From contig CAIOAK010000028.1 of the NCBI GenBank assembly GCA_903855945.1, positions 1 through 51,173 on the forward strand: a stretch of DNA of 51,173 bases. The letters are read 5' to 3'. How positions within the stretch are numbered: the stretch's first letter is position 1; each line of letters begins with the position of its first letter. Below are positions 24,998 to 36,300 of this stretch, piece by piece. The notes under the pieces were generated by a model, which saw only the letters and a program-made list of their open reading frames with translations, searched no databases and was not told where the DNA came from. The position numbers and the translations under genes are program-made. The DNA comes from an uncultured Anaeromyxobacter sp. (lineage in GTDB: Bacteria > Myxococcota > Myxococcia > Myxococcales > Anaeromyxobacteraceae).

Positions 24998-26098
24998 TCA
25001 GCGCGGGAAAGTGCCCGGCGGCACGTCCTGGAAGCCCTCGCCGTCGAGCGCACCCAGGAACGCCACGAGAGCGTCCACCTGGTCCGCCGTGAGGTGGAGC
25101 GGCTTCACCTCGGCGGAGAGCCAGGGATTGGCAACGCCGCCCCGGTCGTAGAGCAGCACCACGTCCCGCAGCGTGGCCACCGACCCGTCGTGCATGTACG
25201 GCGCGCGCCGGGACACGTCCCGGAGCGTCGGGGTCTTGAAGGCGCCCGTGTCGGCCGGGTTGCCGGTCACCTTCGCACGGCCCGGATCGGCGAAGCCACG
25301 AGAAGGGTCGGCGCCCGGCGGCGGCTTGCGCCAGCCCACCCCCAGGTTGTGGAACCGGCTGTCGGTGAAGTTGGCGCCGAGGTGGCACTCGTTGCACGCC
25401 GCCTTGCCGAAGAAGAGCCGGCGTCCCAGCTGCTGCTTCTCGTCGAGCGCCCCCGCGCCGCCCGCGTCCCAGCGGTCGTAGGCCGAGTTGCCCGACAGAC
25501 GCGTGGCCTCGTAGGCGACGATGGCCTCGGCCACCCGGTCCACGTCGATCCGCTCGTCGCCGAAGGCCTCGGCGAAGTAGCGCCCGTAACCGGAGATGGA
25601 CCGCAGGGTCGCCTCGATGCCGGCGTGGGTCATCCCCATCTCCAGGGGGTTCTGCATGGGGCCCTTGGCCTGCTCCTCCAGCGACGAGGCGCGGCCGTCC
25701 CAGAACCAGACCGGGTAGATGGGGAAGGCGGCGTTGAGCACGGGCGGCGCCTTGCGGTTGCCCTTCTTGCCATCGACGCCGGTGGATACCGGCTCGGTCT
25801 CGCTGAAGCCGGCCGACGGCTTGTGGCAGGAGGCGCAGGAGACCTTGCCGTCCGAGGAGAGGCGCGGGTCGTAGAAGAGCCACCGGCCGAGCCGGACCTT
25901 GGCGGGGGTGACCCGGGCGCCCAGATCGGACAGCTCGGCGGTCACGCCCAGGGGCGGAGTGGGGAGCGGCCGGACAGGGTTTTCCAGCTCCCAGGCCGGT
26001 GGGCCCGAGGGCGTGCCTGCGGGGACGGCCCCTTTCCCGGGCGCTGAACAGGCGGCGAGGAGGAGGAACGGGAGCGTGGCGGAGAGGGAGGGTCGCAA
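24998..26098 (-). CDS. Di-heme cytochrome c peroxidase (CcpA/MauG family) lipoprotein
   Basis: A 366-residue exported protein. The N-terminus has FLLLAACSAPG, a good lipobox, so it is probably a lipoprotein. Two heme c sites are present, CASCH and CNECH, at the usual spacing for bacterial di-heme peroxidases, and GNRKAPPVLNAAF and RDVSRRAPYMHDGSVATL are family motifs. It would reduce hydrogen peroxide in the periplasm using electrons from c-type carriers, or act as a MauG-like oxidase. It is on the same strand as the cytochrome cluster to the right but separated from it by the DUF6132 gene. Confidence 0.9.
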   Translation of the reverse strand: MRPSLSATLPFLLLAACSAPGKGAVPAGTPSGPPAWELENPVRPLPTPPLGVTAELSDLGARVTPAKVRLGRWLFYDPRLSSDGKVSCASCHKPSAGFSETEPVSTGVDGKKGNRKAPPVLNAAFPIYPVWFWDGRASSLEEQAKGPMQNPLEMGMTHAGIEATLRSISGYGRYFAEAFGDERIDVDRVAEAIVAYEATRLSGNSAYDRWDAGGAGALDEKQQLGRRLFFGKAACNECHLGANFTDSRFHNLGVGWRKPPPGADPSRGFADPGRAKVTGNPADTGAFKTPTLRDVSRRAPYMHDGSVATLRDVVLLYDRGGVANPWLSAEVKPLHLTADQVDALVAFLGALDGEGFQDVPPGTFPR

Positions 26099-26217
26099 GG
26101 CGGGTCCGGCATCCGGCGCGCCGTGGAATCCTTCCCGGGCGCCGGGGCTCCAACCTCCGTATCATCGATGGGGCAGGCCCGGAAGCCTCGAATCGGGTCG
26201 GCCCGGAGAGGACGTAC

Positions 26218-26463
26218 ATGGCGAGCGAAGGCAGGTGGAGGAAGCTCTGGGGATCCCCCTGGCGCGCGGCGGTCTTCGCGGCCGCGGGCGGGCTCGTGGG
26301 GGTGGCCTACTACGAACTCGTCGGCTGCCGCGCCGGAGGCACCTGCGCCATCACCTCGTCGGTGTGGCGCAGCGCGGCCTACTTCTCGCTGGTCGCTGCC
26401 GTGGTGGGATGGCCGGGGCGTTCGGCCACCACTTCCGGGTCACGGGATTCGCGAGGCAGTTGA
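26218..26463 (+). CDS. DUF6132-type small membrane protein
   Basis: An 81-residue protein with two predicted helices. AGGLVGVAYYELVGC followed by GGTCAITSS matches the DUF6132 pattern (GCxxGxCPIT). Members are often near redox genes. ATG 26218 has GGAGAGG about six bases upstream; a longer in-frame ORF beginning at 25999 is not supported. The last 15 residues are low complexity and may be a drifted tail. Confidence 0.65.
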   Translation: MASEGRWRKLWGSPWRAAVFAAAGGLVGVAYYELVGCRAGGTCAITSSVWRSAAYFSLVAAVVGWPGRSATTSGSRDSRGS

Positions 26464-26464
26464 T

Positions 26465-26489
26465 GGCGCAGGCTGCTCTTCCCTGCGCC
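26465..26489. terminator. Hairpin between convergent genes
   Basis: GGCGCAGG and CCTGCGCC form a perfect 8-bp stem around a 9-nt loop, between the end of the DUF6132 gene and the end of the 33-heme cytochrome gene. There is no clear T-run on either side, so termination is plausible but not proven. Confidence 0.45.
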
Positions 26490-26533
26490 TCCGCTGCTCC
26501 CTCCTCGGGCGCCCGCCTCGCGTCGGTCTCGGC

Positions 26534-29500
26534 TCACCAGGCATAGCTGGAGTGGTTCTGCCCGTGGCAGGTGCCGTTGCAGCGCCGCGTGGCGGCCGTG
26601 TAGGTGATGGCGTTCGCCGGCGCGATGACCACGTTCTTCACCCCGTTCACGTGGAGTGCCGGGCCGACGATGGCGGCGTTGCTCGCGCCGGTCCCGGTGG
26701 CGATCCCGCTGTGGCAGTCGGAGCAGTTGAACGAGCCGCCCCCGTGGGTGGAGTGGTGGCCCGTGGAGGTGTTGGGCATGCTGTGGCAGGAGTTGCACGC
26801 CAGCGTGCCGGAGGAGGGGACGTTCCACACGGGTACGCTGGTCGCCTTCCCGCTGGTGAAGTTGCCGTGGCAGTAGGTGGCCGCGCAGCCCAGGGTGGTG
26901 GCGTTGTAGGTGGGCGTCACGTTTCCGGTGAGGGCGAGGAGGCCGAAGGGCAGCGGCGCCCGGGCGCCGTCCACGTGGGCCACGTCGGTGGGAAGGCTCG
27001 ACTCGTGGCAGTTCGCACAGGCGAAGGCGCTCGACAGCGTCGGTGACAGCACGTGCTTCGCGTGGGCGCCCACGCGCGGCGAGGTGGTGGCCGAGTTGCC
27101 GGCCGAGTCCACCGGCGGGGTGGCGGCGATGAGCGGGTTCAGCGCGGTGGGGGTGCGCCCGGCCGTTCCGTGGCAGAAGGTGCACTCGGTCTGCCAACTC
27201 GGGTGCAGGGCCGACGCGTGGCAGGTGTTGCACGAGCTCGAGGCCAGGCCGCCCGCTGCGCCGAAGCCCACGTGGCAGCTCGTGCAGTTCTGGAGCCCCT
27301 GCTGGTTCGCCGAGTAGCCGTGCTGGGTCTTGTCCGCCCAGCCGGCCGGGTGGCCGCCGGTGTACTCGGCCAGGCCGTTCATGTGCTTGCCGCCCGCCAG
27401 GTCGATGGTCCCGTCGGCCTTCACGGTTGCGGAGTGGCACCCGTTGCAGGTGGCCGGCGTGACCGGAGCGGTGAGCGCCTGGTGGCCGGTGGGGGGCATG
27501 CCGTGGCAGCCCGTGCAGGCGAGCGACGGCGTGACGTTCCAGGCCGCCGTGGGGGTCGCGTTGCCCTTCACGGAACCGAACGTGAAGTTGCCGTGGCAGT
27601 AGGTGGCCGAGCAGGAGAGGCTGGTCGGGACGTACGACGGCGCCACGTTCTGGGTGGTGGCGAGGGTGCCCGGGCTGAAGACCACCACCGGCGGCAGCGT
27701 CACCGAGTGGTCCGGGTTGGTCGGCACCACGTGGCACTCGTTGCAGGAGATGGCGGACCGGATGGCGCTGTCGGTGAGGTGGAGGAGGTGGGTGCCGACC
27801 ACCGAGGCGGGCTTGCCGGGGGGAGCCACCGGCGGCGCCGCGGCGAGCAGCGCGTTGGGGTTTCCCGCCGGGACGGTGCGCGCCGGATCGCCGTGGCACG
27901 AGGTGCAGGAGGCGCCGGCGACATCCGCCTTCCCGTTCACGTGCGCACCGCCGGTCGGACCGGTGTTGATGGTGCCGTCCGGGTTCACCGTGGACGGGTG
28001 GCACTGGCTGCAGGTGGAGGCGGTGACCGTCCCGGCGAGCGCCGGGTGGCCCGTCGGGGGCAGCCCGTGGCAGTTCAGGCACTTCCCCGCGTTCGTGCCG
28101 GTCCAGGCTTCGCTCCAGAGGGGCGTCGCCGCCGCTCCGCGGATCCCGGCGTAGCTGAAGGTTCCGTGGCAGTAGGTCGCCGAGCACCCGAGGGTGGCTC
28201 CATTCCAGGTGGGGGAGGCGCCCTGGGTCTGGGCCAGGGTGCCGAAGGCGACCGGACTCGCCGGCGGGGTGTTCGCGTGGGCCGAGTCCTGCGGCACCAC
28301 GTGGCACTCGCCGCAGAGGAGCGGCGTCCGGAGCCCGCCCGAGGTGGGTGGGTTCACGTGGGCCTGGTGCGCACCGGTGGCCGCGGGGGAGGTCACCGCG
28401 ACCGGCGGTGAAGCCGCGAGCTGCGGGTCGGTGCCGGGAAGGAAGCCGGTCCTACCCGCGGTCCCGTGGCAGGAGGTGCAGTTGGCGTTCAGGTCGGCCT
28501 GCCCGTTCAGGTGGGCCCCCGCGGCGAGGTTGATGCTCCCGTCGGGGTTCACCGAGGAGGGATGGCACTGGTTGCAGGTGGATGGGCTGACCGTCCCGGA
28601 GATCGGAGGGTGTCCGGTGGGCGGCATCCCGTGGCAGGAGGTGCAGCCCAGGCCGGTTGCCGTCCAGACCGGCGCGGCGCTCGCGCCGGAGACCCCGTTG
28701 AAGCTGAAGCTGCCGTGGCAGTAGGTGGCGGAGCAGCCCAGGGTCGCCGGGACGTAGGAGGGCGTGGCGCCCCGGTTCGAGGCGAGGGTGCCGAAGACCA
28801 CCCTCTGGGCCGGCGGGTTCACGGCGTGTGCGGAGGAGGCCGGAACGACGTGGCACTCGGCGCAGGCCACCGGCCCGCGGAACGAGCCCGAGGCCGGGGG
28901 ATTCAGGTGGGACAGGTGGGCGCCCACCGCGGTGGCGGGGATGCCGGTCGGCACCACCGGGGGAGCGGCGGCGAGCTGCGGGTCGGTGCCGGGCAGGATG
29001 CCGGTGCGCCCCGCGGTGCCGTGGCACCCCGTGCAGTCGAGGAGCACGTCGGCCTTGCCGTTCAGGTGGGCGCCGCCGGTCAGGTTGATCGAGCCATCCG
29101 GGCTCACCGTGGAGGGGTGGCAGGCGGAGCAGGTGGCCGGCGTGACCGGAGCGGTGAGCGCCTGGTGGCCGGTGGGGGGCATGCCGTGGCAGGAGCCGCA
29201 CGCGAGGGGGGCGCCGGTCCAGAGCGGGGTGGCGGCGAGGCCGGTCACCCCGTTGAAGGTGAAGTTGCCGTGGCAGTACGTGGCCGCGCAGCCGGTGGTC
29301 GTGGACGTCCAGGTGGGGGAGGCTCCCTGCGTCCGGGCGAGCGCTCCGAACACCACCTTCTGCGGCGGCGGGTTGGCCGCGTGGTCGGGAGTGTTCGGGA
29401 CCACGTGGCATTCGGCGCAGACGATCGGGGCGCCCATCGATCCGGTGAGCGGCGGGTTCAGGTGGGCCTGGTGCGCTCCCACCGCGTAGGCCGGTGCACC

Positions 29501-30262
29501 CGCGGGAGCCGCCGGGGGTGCGGACGAGAGCTGCACGTCGGTGCCCTGCTGGAAGCCGATCCGCCCGGCCGTGCCGTGGCATGCGGTGCAACTGTACGCG
29601 ACGTCGGCCTGGCCGTTGATGTGCGCCCCCGAGGCGACGTTGATGCCGCCGTCGGGGTTCACGGTGCCCGGGTGGCACTGGCTGCAGGTGGACGGGGTGA
29701 CGGTTCCCGGGAGCGGGGGATGTCCGGTCGGCGGGAGGTCGTGGCAGGCGCCGCAGCCCACGACGCCCCCGGTCCAGGTCACGGTCGCCGTCTTTCCCTT
29801 CACCCCACCGAAGTCGAAATTCCCGTGGCAGTAGACCGCGGAGCACCCGAGCGAGAGCGGCTCGTAGGTGGGCGAGGCGCCGCGGGCCTGGGCCAGCGTG
29901 CCGAACTGCACCGGGCTGGCAGGTGGGTTGGTGGCGTGGGAGAGGCCGGTCGGGACGACGTGGCACTCGTTGCAAGCGATCGGAGCGCGCAGCGGTCCGT
30001 TCACCGGCGGATTCAGGTGAACCAGGTGCGCTCCCACCATCGAGGCAGGTCTTCCCGTCGGCAGCAAGGGCGGTGCCGAGGCGAGGAGCGGGTCGGTGCC
30101 GGGGAGGTTCCCGACACGCCCGGCGGTACCGTGGCACATGGAGCAGGTCGCCGGGTCGGGAACAGGGGAGGCGGAGGCAGCCGTGCGGGGACTGGAGCAG
30201 CCCTGGAAGAGGATGGCCAAGAACGCCGTGACGGCCACCTGCTGGACCCTCGTCACCGTCAT
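26534..30262 (-). CDS. 33-heme multiheme cytochrome c (CxxxxCH/CxxCH repeats), probable lipoprotein
   Basis: A 1242-residue exported cytochrome. The N-terminus is hydrophobic and ends in FQGC, a probable lipobox with Gln at -2. I count 33 heme motifs: mostly CxxCH, six CX4CH (CSATYCH type, followed by GNF or GSF), and a last one, CNGTCH, that is CX3CH. Hemes 1-25 form five modules of five hemes, each with the order CxxCH-GTAGR, CxECH-VVP, CX4CH-GNF, CxxCH-GxPPTGH, CxxCH-xxTVxPDG. This is the Geobacter C4xCH/C2xCH family. GGAGG lies six bases before ATG 30262. Probable role: extracellular or outer-surface electron transfer. Last of the cytochrome cluster. Confidence 0.92.
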   Translation of the reverse strand: MTVTRVQQVAVTAFLAILFQGCSSPRTAASASPVPDPATCSMCHGTAGRVGNLPGTDPLLASAPPLLPTGRPASMVGAHLVHLNPPVNGPLRAPIACNECHVVPTGLSHATNPPASPVQFGTLAQARGASPTYEPLSLGCSAVYCHGNFDFGGVKGKTATVTWTGGVVGCGACHDLPPTGHPPLPGTVTPSTCSQCHPGTVNPDGGINVASGAHINGQADVAYSCTACHGTAGRIGFQQGTDVQLSSAPPAAPAGAPAYAVGAHQAHLNPPLTGSMGAPIVCAECHVVPNTPDHAANPPPQKVVFGALARTQGASPTWTSTTTGCAATYCHGNFTFNGVTGLAATPLWTGAPLACGSCHGMPPTGHQALTAPVTPATCSACHPSTVSPDGSINLTGGAHLNGKADVLLDCTGCHGTAGRTGILPGTDPQLAAAPPVVPTGIPATAVGAHLSHLNPPASGSFRGPVACAECHVVPASSAHAVNPPAQRVVFGTLASNRGATPSYVPATLGCSATYCHGSFSFNGVSGASAAPVWTATGLGCTSCHGMPPTGHPPISGTVSPSTCNQCHPSSVNPDGSINLAAGAHLNGQADLNANCTSCHGTAGRTGFLPGTDPQLAASPPVAVTSPAATGAHQAHVNPPTSGGLRTPLLCGECHVVPQDSAHANTPPASPVAFGTLAQTQGASPTWNGATLGCSATYCHGTFSYAGIRGAAATPLWSEAWTGTNAGKCLNCHGLPPTGHPALAGTVTASTCSQCHPSTVNPDGTINTGPTGGAHVNGKADVAGASCTSCHGDPARTVPAGNPNALLAAAPPVAPPGKPASVVGTHLLHLTDSAIRSAISCNECHVVPTNPDHSVTLPPVVVFSPGTLATTQNVAPSYVPTSLSCSATYCHGNFTFGSVKGNATPTAAWNVTPSLACTGCHGMPPTGHQALTAPVTPATCNGCHSATVKADGTIDLAGGKHMNGLAEYTGGHPAGWADKTQHGYSANQQGLQNCTSCHVGFGAAGGLASSSCNTCHASALHPSWQTECTFCHGTAGRTPTALNPLIAATPPVDSAGNSATTSPRVGAHAKHVLSPTLSSAFACANCHESSLPTDVAHVDGARAPLPFGLLALTGNVTPTYNATTLGCAATYCHGNFTSGKATSVPVWNVPSSGTLACNSCHSMPNTSTGHHSTHGGGSFNCSDCHSGIATGTGASNAAIVGPALHVNGVKNVVIAPANAITYTAATRRCNGTCHGQNHSSYAW

Positions 30263-30279
30263 GCCTACCTCCCGGTCAG

Positions 30280-30306
30280 AGAATATCGACTTATGAACTC
30301 CATATT
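30280..30306. promoter_or_regulatory. Interrupted palindrome upstream of the 33-heme gene
   Basis: GAATAT at 30280-30285 and ATATTC at 30301-30306 form an inverted repeat with a 15-bp spacer, 18-44 bp upstream of the ATG. It lies in the 102-bp gap between two cytochrome genes, which is AT-rich compared with its surroundings. A regulator site or hairpin is possible. Confidence 0.3.
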
Positions 30307-30364
30307 CCCGGTCTGCTGTACCGTAGATCAGGGACTCAGTTCAAGCCGCCTGGGGCGCCCGGAG

Positions 30365-33300
30365 CTACCAGCTGTTGGTCGTGGTGGCGGCGAGGGGGTG
30401 TTTGGCCGTGCAGCCGGCGCCGCAGGAGGTGGACTCGCTTGTTCCACCGGCGTAGGCCCGTAGCTGTGCCGCGGTCCCGGTATCGGCATACGGCGCAGGC
30501 GTGTTGGTCGTACGCATGAGCCGCTTCACCTTGCCGCCGTGCGGGATGACCAGGTGGCAACCCGTGCAGGCCAAGGTCTTGTGGGCTCCGTCCGTGGAAT
30601 GGACGCCCGAGAGCGCCGGGTGGCAGTTCCGGCAGAAGAGCCCCGCCGCCGTTCCGACCCCGGTGGTCGAGTTATTGAACGTCCAGCGCGTCACCCCGTC
30701 GGCCTGGAAAGGCCAGCGGGTGTTGGGACCCTTGAGGATGAACTTCACCGCCGACGCGTGCGGTCCCTGGGTGGCGGCGGAGCCGGGGTCGTCGTTTCCG
30801 TGGCAGTCGGAGCAGGCCATCGTGTCGCCCGGCTTCCAGCCGCTCGTGACCTGAGCGGTGGTGACCTGGGTGTTGCCGAATCCGGTCGCCGCGTAGGCCG
30901 CCGCGGGAGCGAGGACCGGGTGGTAGGACTGGTTTCGCGGGTTGAACGCCTGGGCCATGTCGGTCCAGGAGGAGTTCCAGGTCGCGAGCGAAGTGTTGGC
31001 CGCCGAGTGGCACTTGAAGCAGACCTGCCACTCCGCGGTCGCGTCGGGGAGCGGGGTGGTGCTTCCCGCCGCCGGAGTGAAGGTCCTCGCCTCGCCCCAC
31101 GCCGTGACCGTCCCGCCGCTCCAGGATACCGCGCTCACGCCGCTCGAGCCGAGCATGACGTTCGGCAGCTTGGAGATGACGTAGCGGCTCGTCGTGGTGG
31201 GGATCGTGGCCCAGGCGCTGGCGATGGTGAGCACGTTGCCTGTGTTGCTGGCGATCCCCATGGTCTGCCCTGCCCCGGTGCCGAGGACGATGGAGACATA
31301 CCAGCCGGCGAAGGCGTTCGCGGACCAGGCCTTGAGCCCACCGACCGCCGACTGGGAGTCGGTGAGCGTGTTTGCCGTGGCCGATGAGACTGCGCCGCCG
31401 TTGGCGCGCATCGAGATCCGGTAGGCGTTGCCCACCACCGGGGCCAGGGCCGTGGTCGTGGCGAGCGTCAACTGGGTGGCCGTGTTCCCGGTGATCTGGG
31501 CCCGTGCGATGTTCGCGCCCGAGGACGCGGTGTAGGTGTCGACGTAGAAGCCCTTCCAGGCGTTCGTGACCCAGTTCTGGCTCGTGTCGCAGAGCGAGGT
31601 GGTCGTGTTGGTGCAGGCTGCGGCCGCGGCCGTCACCGTCCCGCTCTCCGACACGTTGCCCCGCCTCGCCAGGTGCGAGTCGTGGCAGTCGGCGCAATCG
31701 ACGTGCTTGTTGGCCGAGATGAAGGAGAGGGTCTCCTCCGCCGGGTTGGGTCGGTGCTTGGCCGTGTAGCTGGCGACGAGATGGCCGGACCCGCTCGTGA
31801 CCTTCTGCATCTGCGCGAACACTCCGGTGGACTGGGCCGGCATGGTGGTGACCGCGCCGTACCAGTCGTTGGCGTTGACCGCCTTCTTCGTGCCCCCGAT
31901 CGCGTCGGCTGCGTTGGAGTGGCACCGGTAGCAGAAGCCCTCCGAGTCGTCGTCGGTGATGGTGGCGCGACCCATCGGCGCCCGGAGGCGACGGTCGGTG
32001 CTGTTGTGGATCGAGAACTGGTAGGTGCCCGACTGCCATTCGTTTGCGGCGTCGGAGTTGTGGCACTTCACGCAGTCCACCTGGAACGCGTTGCCTCCGA
32101 AGGAGCCGGCCACGAAGTAGTCGTGTGACGAGCCGGCGAAGGAGGTCGCATCGAGCCGCGCCGTGGCCAGCGTGCCGTCGTTCTTCTGCCGGGTCACGTC
32201 CTTGTTCATCGTGCCCTGGTTGTGGCACCCGAGGCAGAGCCCCTTGTCGGTCGCCACCGCGTTGTAGTCCACCGTCGCGCCGGTCGGGGAAGCGATGTTG
32301 ACGGTGTCGCGCACGTTGGTGGCCGGGTTCGTGAACTCGTGCTTCATGTGGCAGATGTTGCAGTTTCGGGAACCTTCGGCGAGCGTCGGGCCGCCGTAGG
32401 TGGGGTAGCTCGCCCCGGGATCGCCCGCCATCACGTGGTGGTAGGAGGTGTTCTGGTTCATCCCTGCCGCGAAGGAACTGTGGCAGGTGGAGCAGGCGGT
32501 GCGGTCGGAGTCGATCACCCCGTTCAGGTGGGCGATCGGGTTGACGCTGCCGGACGTGTAGCCGGGGTGGCAGGAGCCGCAGTCGGACGCCGGGGCGGGG
32601 TGGGTCCCTCCCGGTGGTACGCCGTGGCAGGAGCCACAGGCCTGGCCCGCGGCGCCGCCAAGCCAGGATGGCGCATCCAGCGCGCCGTTCCTGAAGTTGC
32701 CGTGACAGTAGGTGTTGGAGCAGGTGCCGGACCCCGCGCCGCCGGTGCCGGTGCTGCTGCCCGAGTAGGTGGCGGTGACGATGCCGCCGGTCCTGGCGAG
32801 CGTGCCGAAGGTGAGCGTGGCGCGTGCGCCGCCCGTGCCCGAACCCGTGGCGTGTGCGACGTCGCCGTTGATCGGAACCACGTGGCACTCGTTGCAGGTG
32901 ATGGCGGTACTCCGGAGGTGGGTGCCGTTCAGGTGGGCGGCGTGAGCGCCCACCGGGGCGAAGGTGGCCAGGACCGCGCCGGTCGTGTCGGCGGAGTTCG
33001 CGTTGTATCCGGGGGCCGAAGCGGGGGAGGTACTCAGCACACCGGTCTGGGTCAGGTCGCCGTGGCAGAGGGAGCACCCGCTCCGGCTCAGCGTCACGGC
33101 GCCGTCGACGTGGGTTGCCGCGGCGACGGTGGACGAGGAGAAGCCCGTCCCGTGGCAGGCGACGCAGTTGGTGTTGGCCGGGTGGTGGGAGGTGCTGGTG
33201 AGCGAGGGCGGGTTGCCGTGGCAGGCGGTGCAGGTGAGCTTGCCCGAGGTGGACCACGAGATGGCGGATGCGCTCTGGTTCCCGCCCGGGAAGTTGCCGT

Positions 33301-36300
33301 GGCAGTAAGTGTTGGAGCAGGTGTGGTTCGTCAGGTCGTACGCCGAGGGAGTGGCGCCCCGGGCCACCGACAGGCTGGCGTAGGTCACCTCGATGACGCC
33401 GTTCGAGTGGGTATTGATCGCCGGGACGGTGTGGCAGTTCACGCAGGCGAACGGCGCCGAGAGCTGGGCGCCGGTGCTGCCCTGGTTCACGTGGGCGAGG
33501 TGCACGCCGGCGATGCCCGTCGCCGATGCCACCGCGGGCGGTGCCGAGGCCTGGCTGGCATCCGCTCCGGCGACGCTGGTGCGCCCCGGCGTGCCGTGGC
33601 AGGAGGTGCAGGACTGGGCAGCGACGAGGGTGATGAGACCGTCGATGTGGGTGTTGAGCGCGGCGCCCGAAATGCTGCCGGTGGTGGCCGTCAGGTACGT
33701 GTAGCCCGTGCCGTGGCAGGAGGCGCAGGCGTTGCTCAGGGGGTGACCGTTCCCGGCCGGCGGGTTGCCGTGGCAGGAGGTGCAGTTCACCGTCGCGCTG
33801 GTGTTCCAGGCGATGGTGGAGGCCGTGGCGCCGCTCAGGGCCGAATTGCCGCCGTGGCACCAGTTGGCCGAGCAGCTGAGGGTGGTCCCGACGACGGAGG
33901 TGGTCGGCGAGGATCCGAGCGTGGAGGCGAGGGAACCCCAGGAGATCGCGACCGAGCCGTTTGCGTGGGTGATGTCACCCGCCGCCGGCAGCGTGCCGTG
34001 GCACTCGGTGCAGGCGATGGAGCCGGTGCGAAGGGTGGGCGTCAGGTGCTTGGCATGCGCGCCCACGCCGCGGGAGGTGACGGCCGAGCTTCCGGAGGCG
34101 TTGACGCCCGTGCCACCGTACCCCGGAGCCGAGGTGGGGCTGTTGTTGGCGACGGCCGAGCCGGACTGCCCGGCGAGCACGCCGTGGCAGGCGGTGCAGC
34201 CATTCGCAGGCTTCTGGACGACCCCGTCTACGTGGCTGGAGGCCGTGACGGTCGAGGAGGTGGTGCCGGTGTGGCAGGAGCCGCAGCTCGAGTTGGCGGG
34301 ATGGTGTGTGGTCGCGGTAGCAGGTGGGTTGCCGTGGCAGCCTGTGCAGGCGAGCTTGCCCGCGGTGGACCAGGAGATGGCCGAGGCGCTCTGGTTTCCG
34401 CCGGGGAAGTTGCCGTGGCAGTAGGTGTTGGAGCAGGTGTGGTTCGTGAGGTTGTAGGCCGAGGGGGCGGCGCCCTGGGCGACCGACAGGCTCCCGTAGG
34501 TCACGCCGATGATGCCGTCGGAGTGGTCGTTGGTCGCCGGCATGGAGTGGCAGTTCACGCACTTGAAAGCGCTCGAGAGCGGGGCGCCGGTGCTGCCCTG
34601 GTTCACGTGGGCCAGGTGCACGCCGGCGACACCGGTGGAGCCCGGCGAGACGATCGGGGGAGAGCTCTTCACGTTCGAGTCGGCGGTGGAGACCACGACG
34701 CGCGCGGCATCGCCGTGGCAGGCGGTGCAGGACATCTTGGACAGGTCCACGGAGCCGTCGACGTGGCCGGCGGGGTCGATGATGGACTGGGTGGCGTTGT
34801 CGTAGTTGCCGTGGCAGTTGCCGCAGGTGAGGAGCGTGGAGCCCGGCGGGTGGGTGCCTCCCGGAGGATTGGCGTGGCAGCTGCCGCAGGCGGCGGTGCC
34901 GGTCCAGCTGATGGCGTTCGTGCCCGCGCCGTTCATGAAGTTGCCGTGGCAGTAGGTGTTGGAGCACGTGCCGCTCGCGTAGGACGGAGCCGGGTAGGTG
35001 CCGCCGGTGCCCTGGGTGCCGAGCGTGCCGAAGGCGACGTTGGGCTGCCCGTCGGCGTGGAGCTGCGTGACGGGGATGGCGTTCTTGTGGCACTCGGCGC
35101 AGGCCACCTGCTTCGAATAGGCGGGACCACCGGTGCCGCCGGTGAGCAGGTGCTTCAGGTGGGCGCCGACCTTGGCGCCGGACGACAGGTTGGAGGAATC
35201 GACCGGTGGGGCGGACGAGAAGGCCACGAGGTCGGCGTCGGACCCGGTGCGTACCGGATCACCGTGGCAGGAGGTGCAGGTCTGGGTGACGTACTCGACG
35301 GCCCCGTTCACGTGGGAGGCTGCGTTGACGGTGGTCGAGGTGTACCCGGCGTGACAGGTGCCGCAGTCGGCCCGGTTGGGGTGGTAGCCGCCGGTGGAGG
35401 TCTGGGCGGGCGGCATTCCGTGGCACGAGTTGCAGACCAGGGTTCCGGCCGTGGTCCAGCCTGGGGAGACCTTTCCGGCTCCGATGCCCCCGCCGAGGGT
35501 TCCGTGGCAGTAGGTGTTGGAGCAGGTTCCGCCCGGTCCGGGGTAGGTCGGGGAGGCGCCACCCGTGGTGGCGAGGTAGGCGAAGAGGACGGTTCCGGCC
35601 GTGGCGACGCCGGTCTTGTGGACCTGGGTTCCCGGGACCGCATGGCACGCGCTGCAGAGCACCGGCTTCGAGCGGGCGCCGAGGATGTGCGAGGCGTGGG
35701 TGCCGACTCCAGCGGTGGCGACGGCGACGTTCCCGTAGGTGTCGGGCGCGCCGGCGCCGGTGGGGGCCGCTGCGGCGTTCGGGTCCTGGCTTCCGGACGC
35801 GACGAAAGACGGGTTGCCGTGGCAGGTGGTGCAGGTGAGGTTCGGGTAGTCGACGGCGCCGTTCAGGTGCTTGCCGCCGGCGACGAGGACGGCGCCCGCG
35901 GCGTCGACGGTGGTCGAGTGGCACTTGTTGCAGGTGGTGATGGCCGCGGCGTTGTGGTGGTTGGCGGTGCCCGGGGGGGACTTGTGGCAGCCTCCGCAGT
36001 CGGTCGCCGCGCCGTTCCACGCCCAGCTGGCCACGCTGCCCTTCGTCGTCGTCGGGTTCAGCGAAGACCCGTGACAGTAGGTGGCGCAGGTGGTGGGCGT
36101 GCTCGTGCCGTTACCCTGGGTGAATGTCGCCGTGAAGCCGCCGAGGTTGGCCGCGGTCGCGGTGGCGAACGTCAGGTCCTCCACGAAGTTGGCGTGGCTC
36201 GTGTTCCCCGAGTTGTCCGGGTGGCATTCCGTGCAGGCGACCGGCTTGTAGACGGCGCTCGCCGCCACCGGGTTCGAGTGGGCCAGGTGCGTGCCGACGA

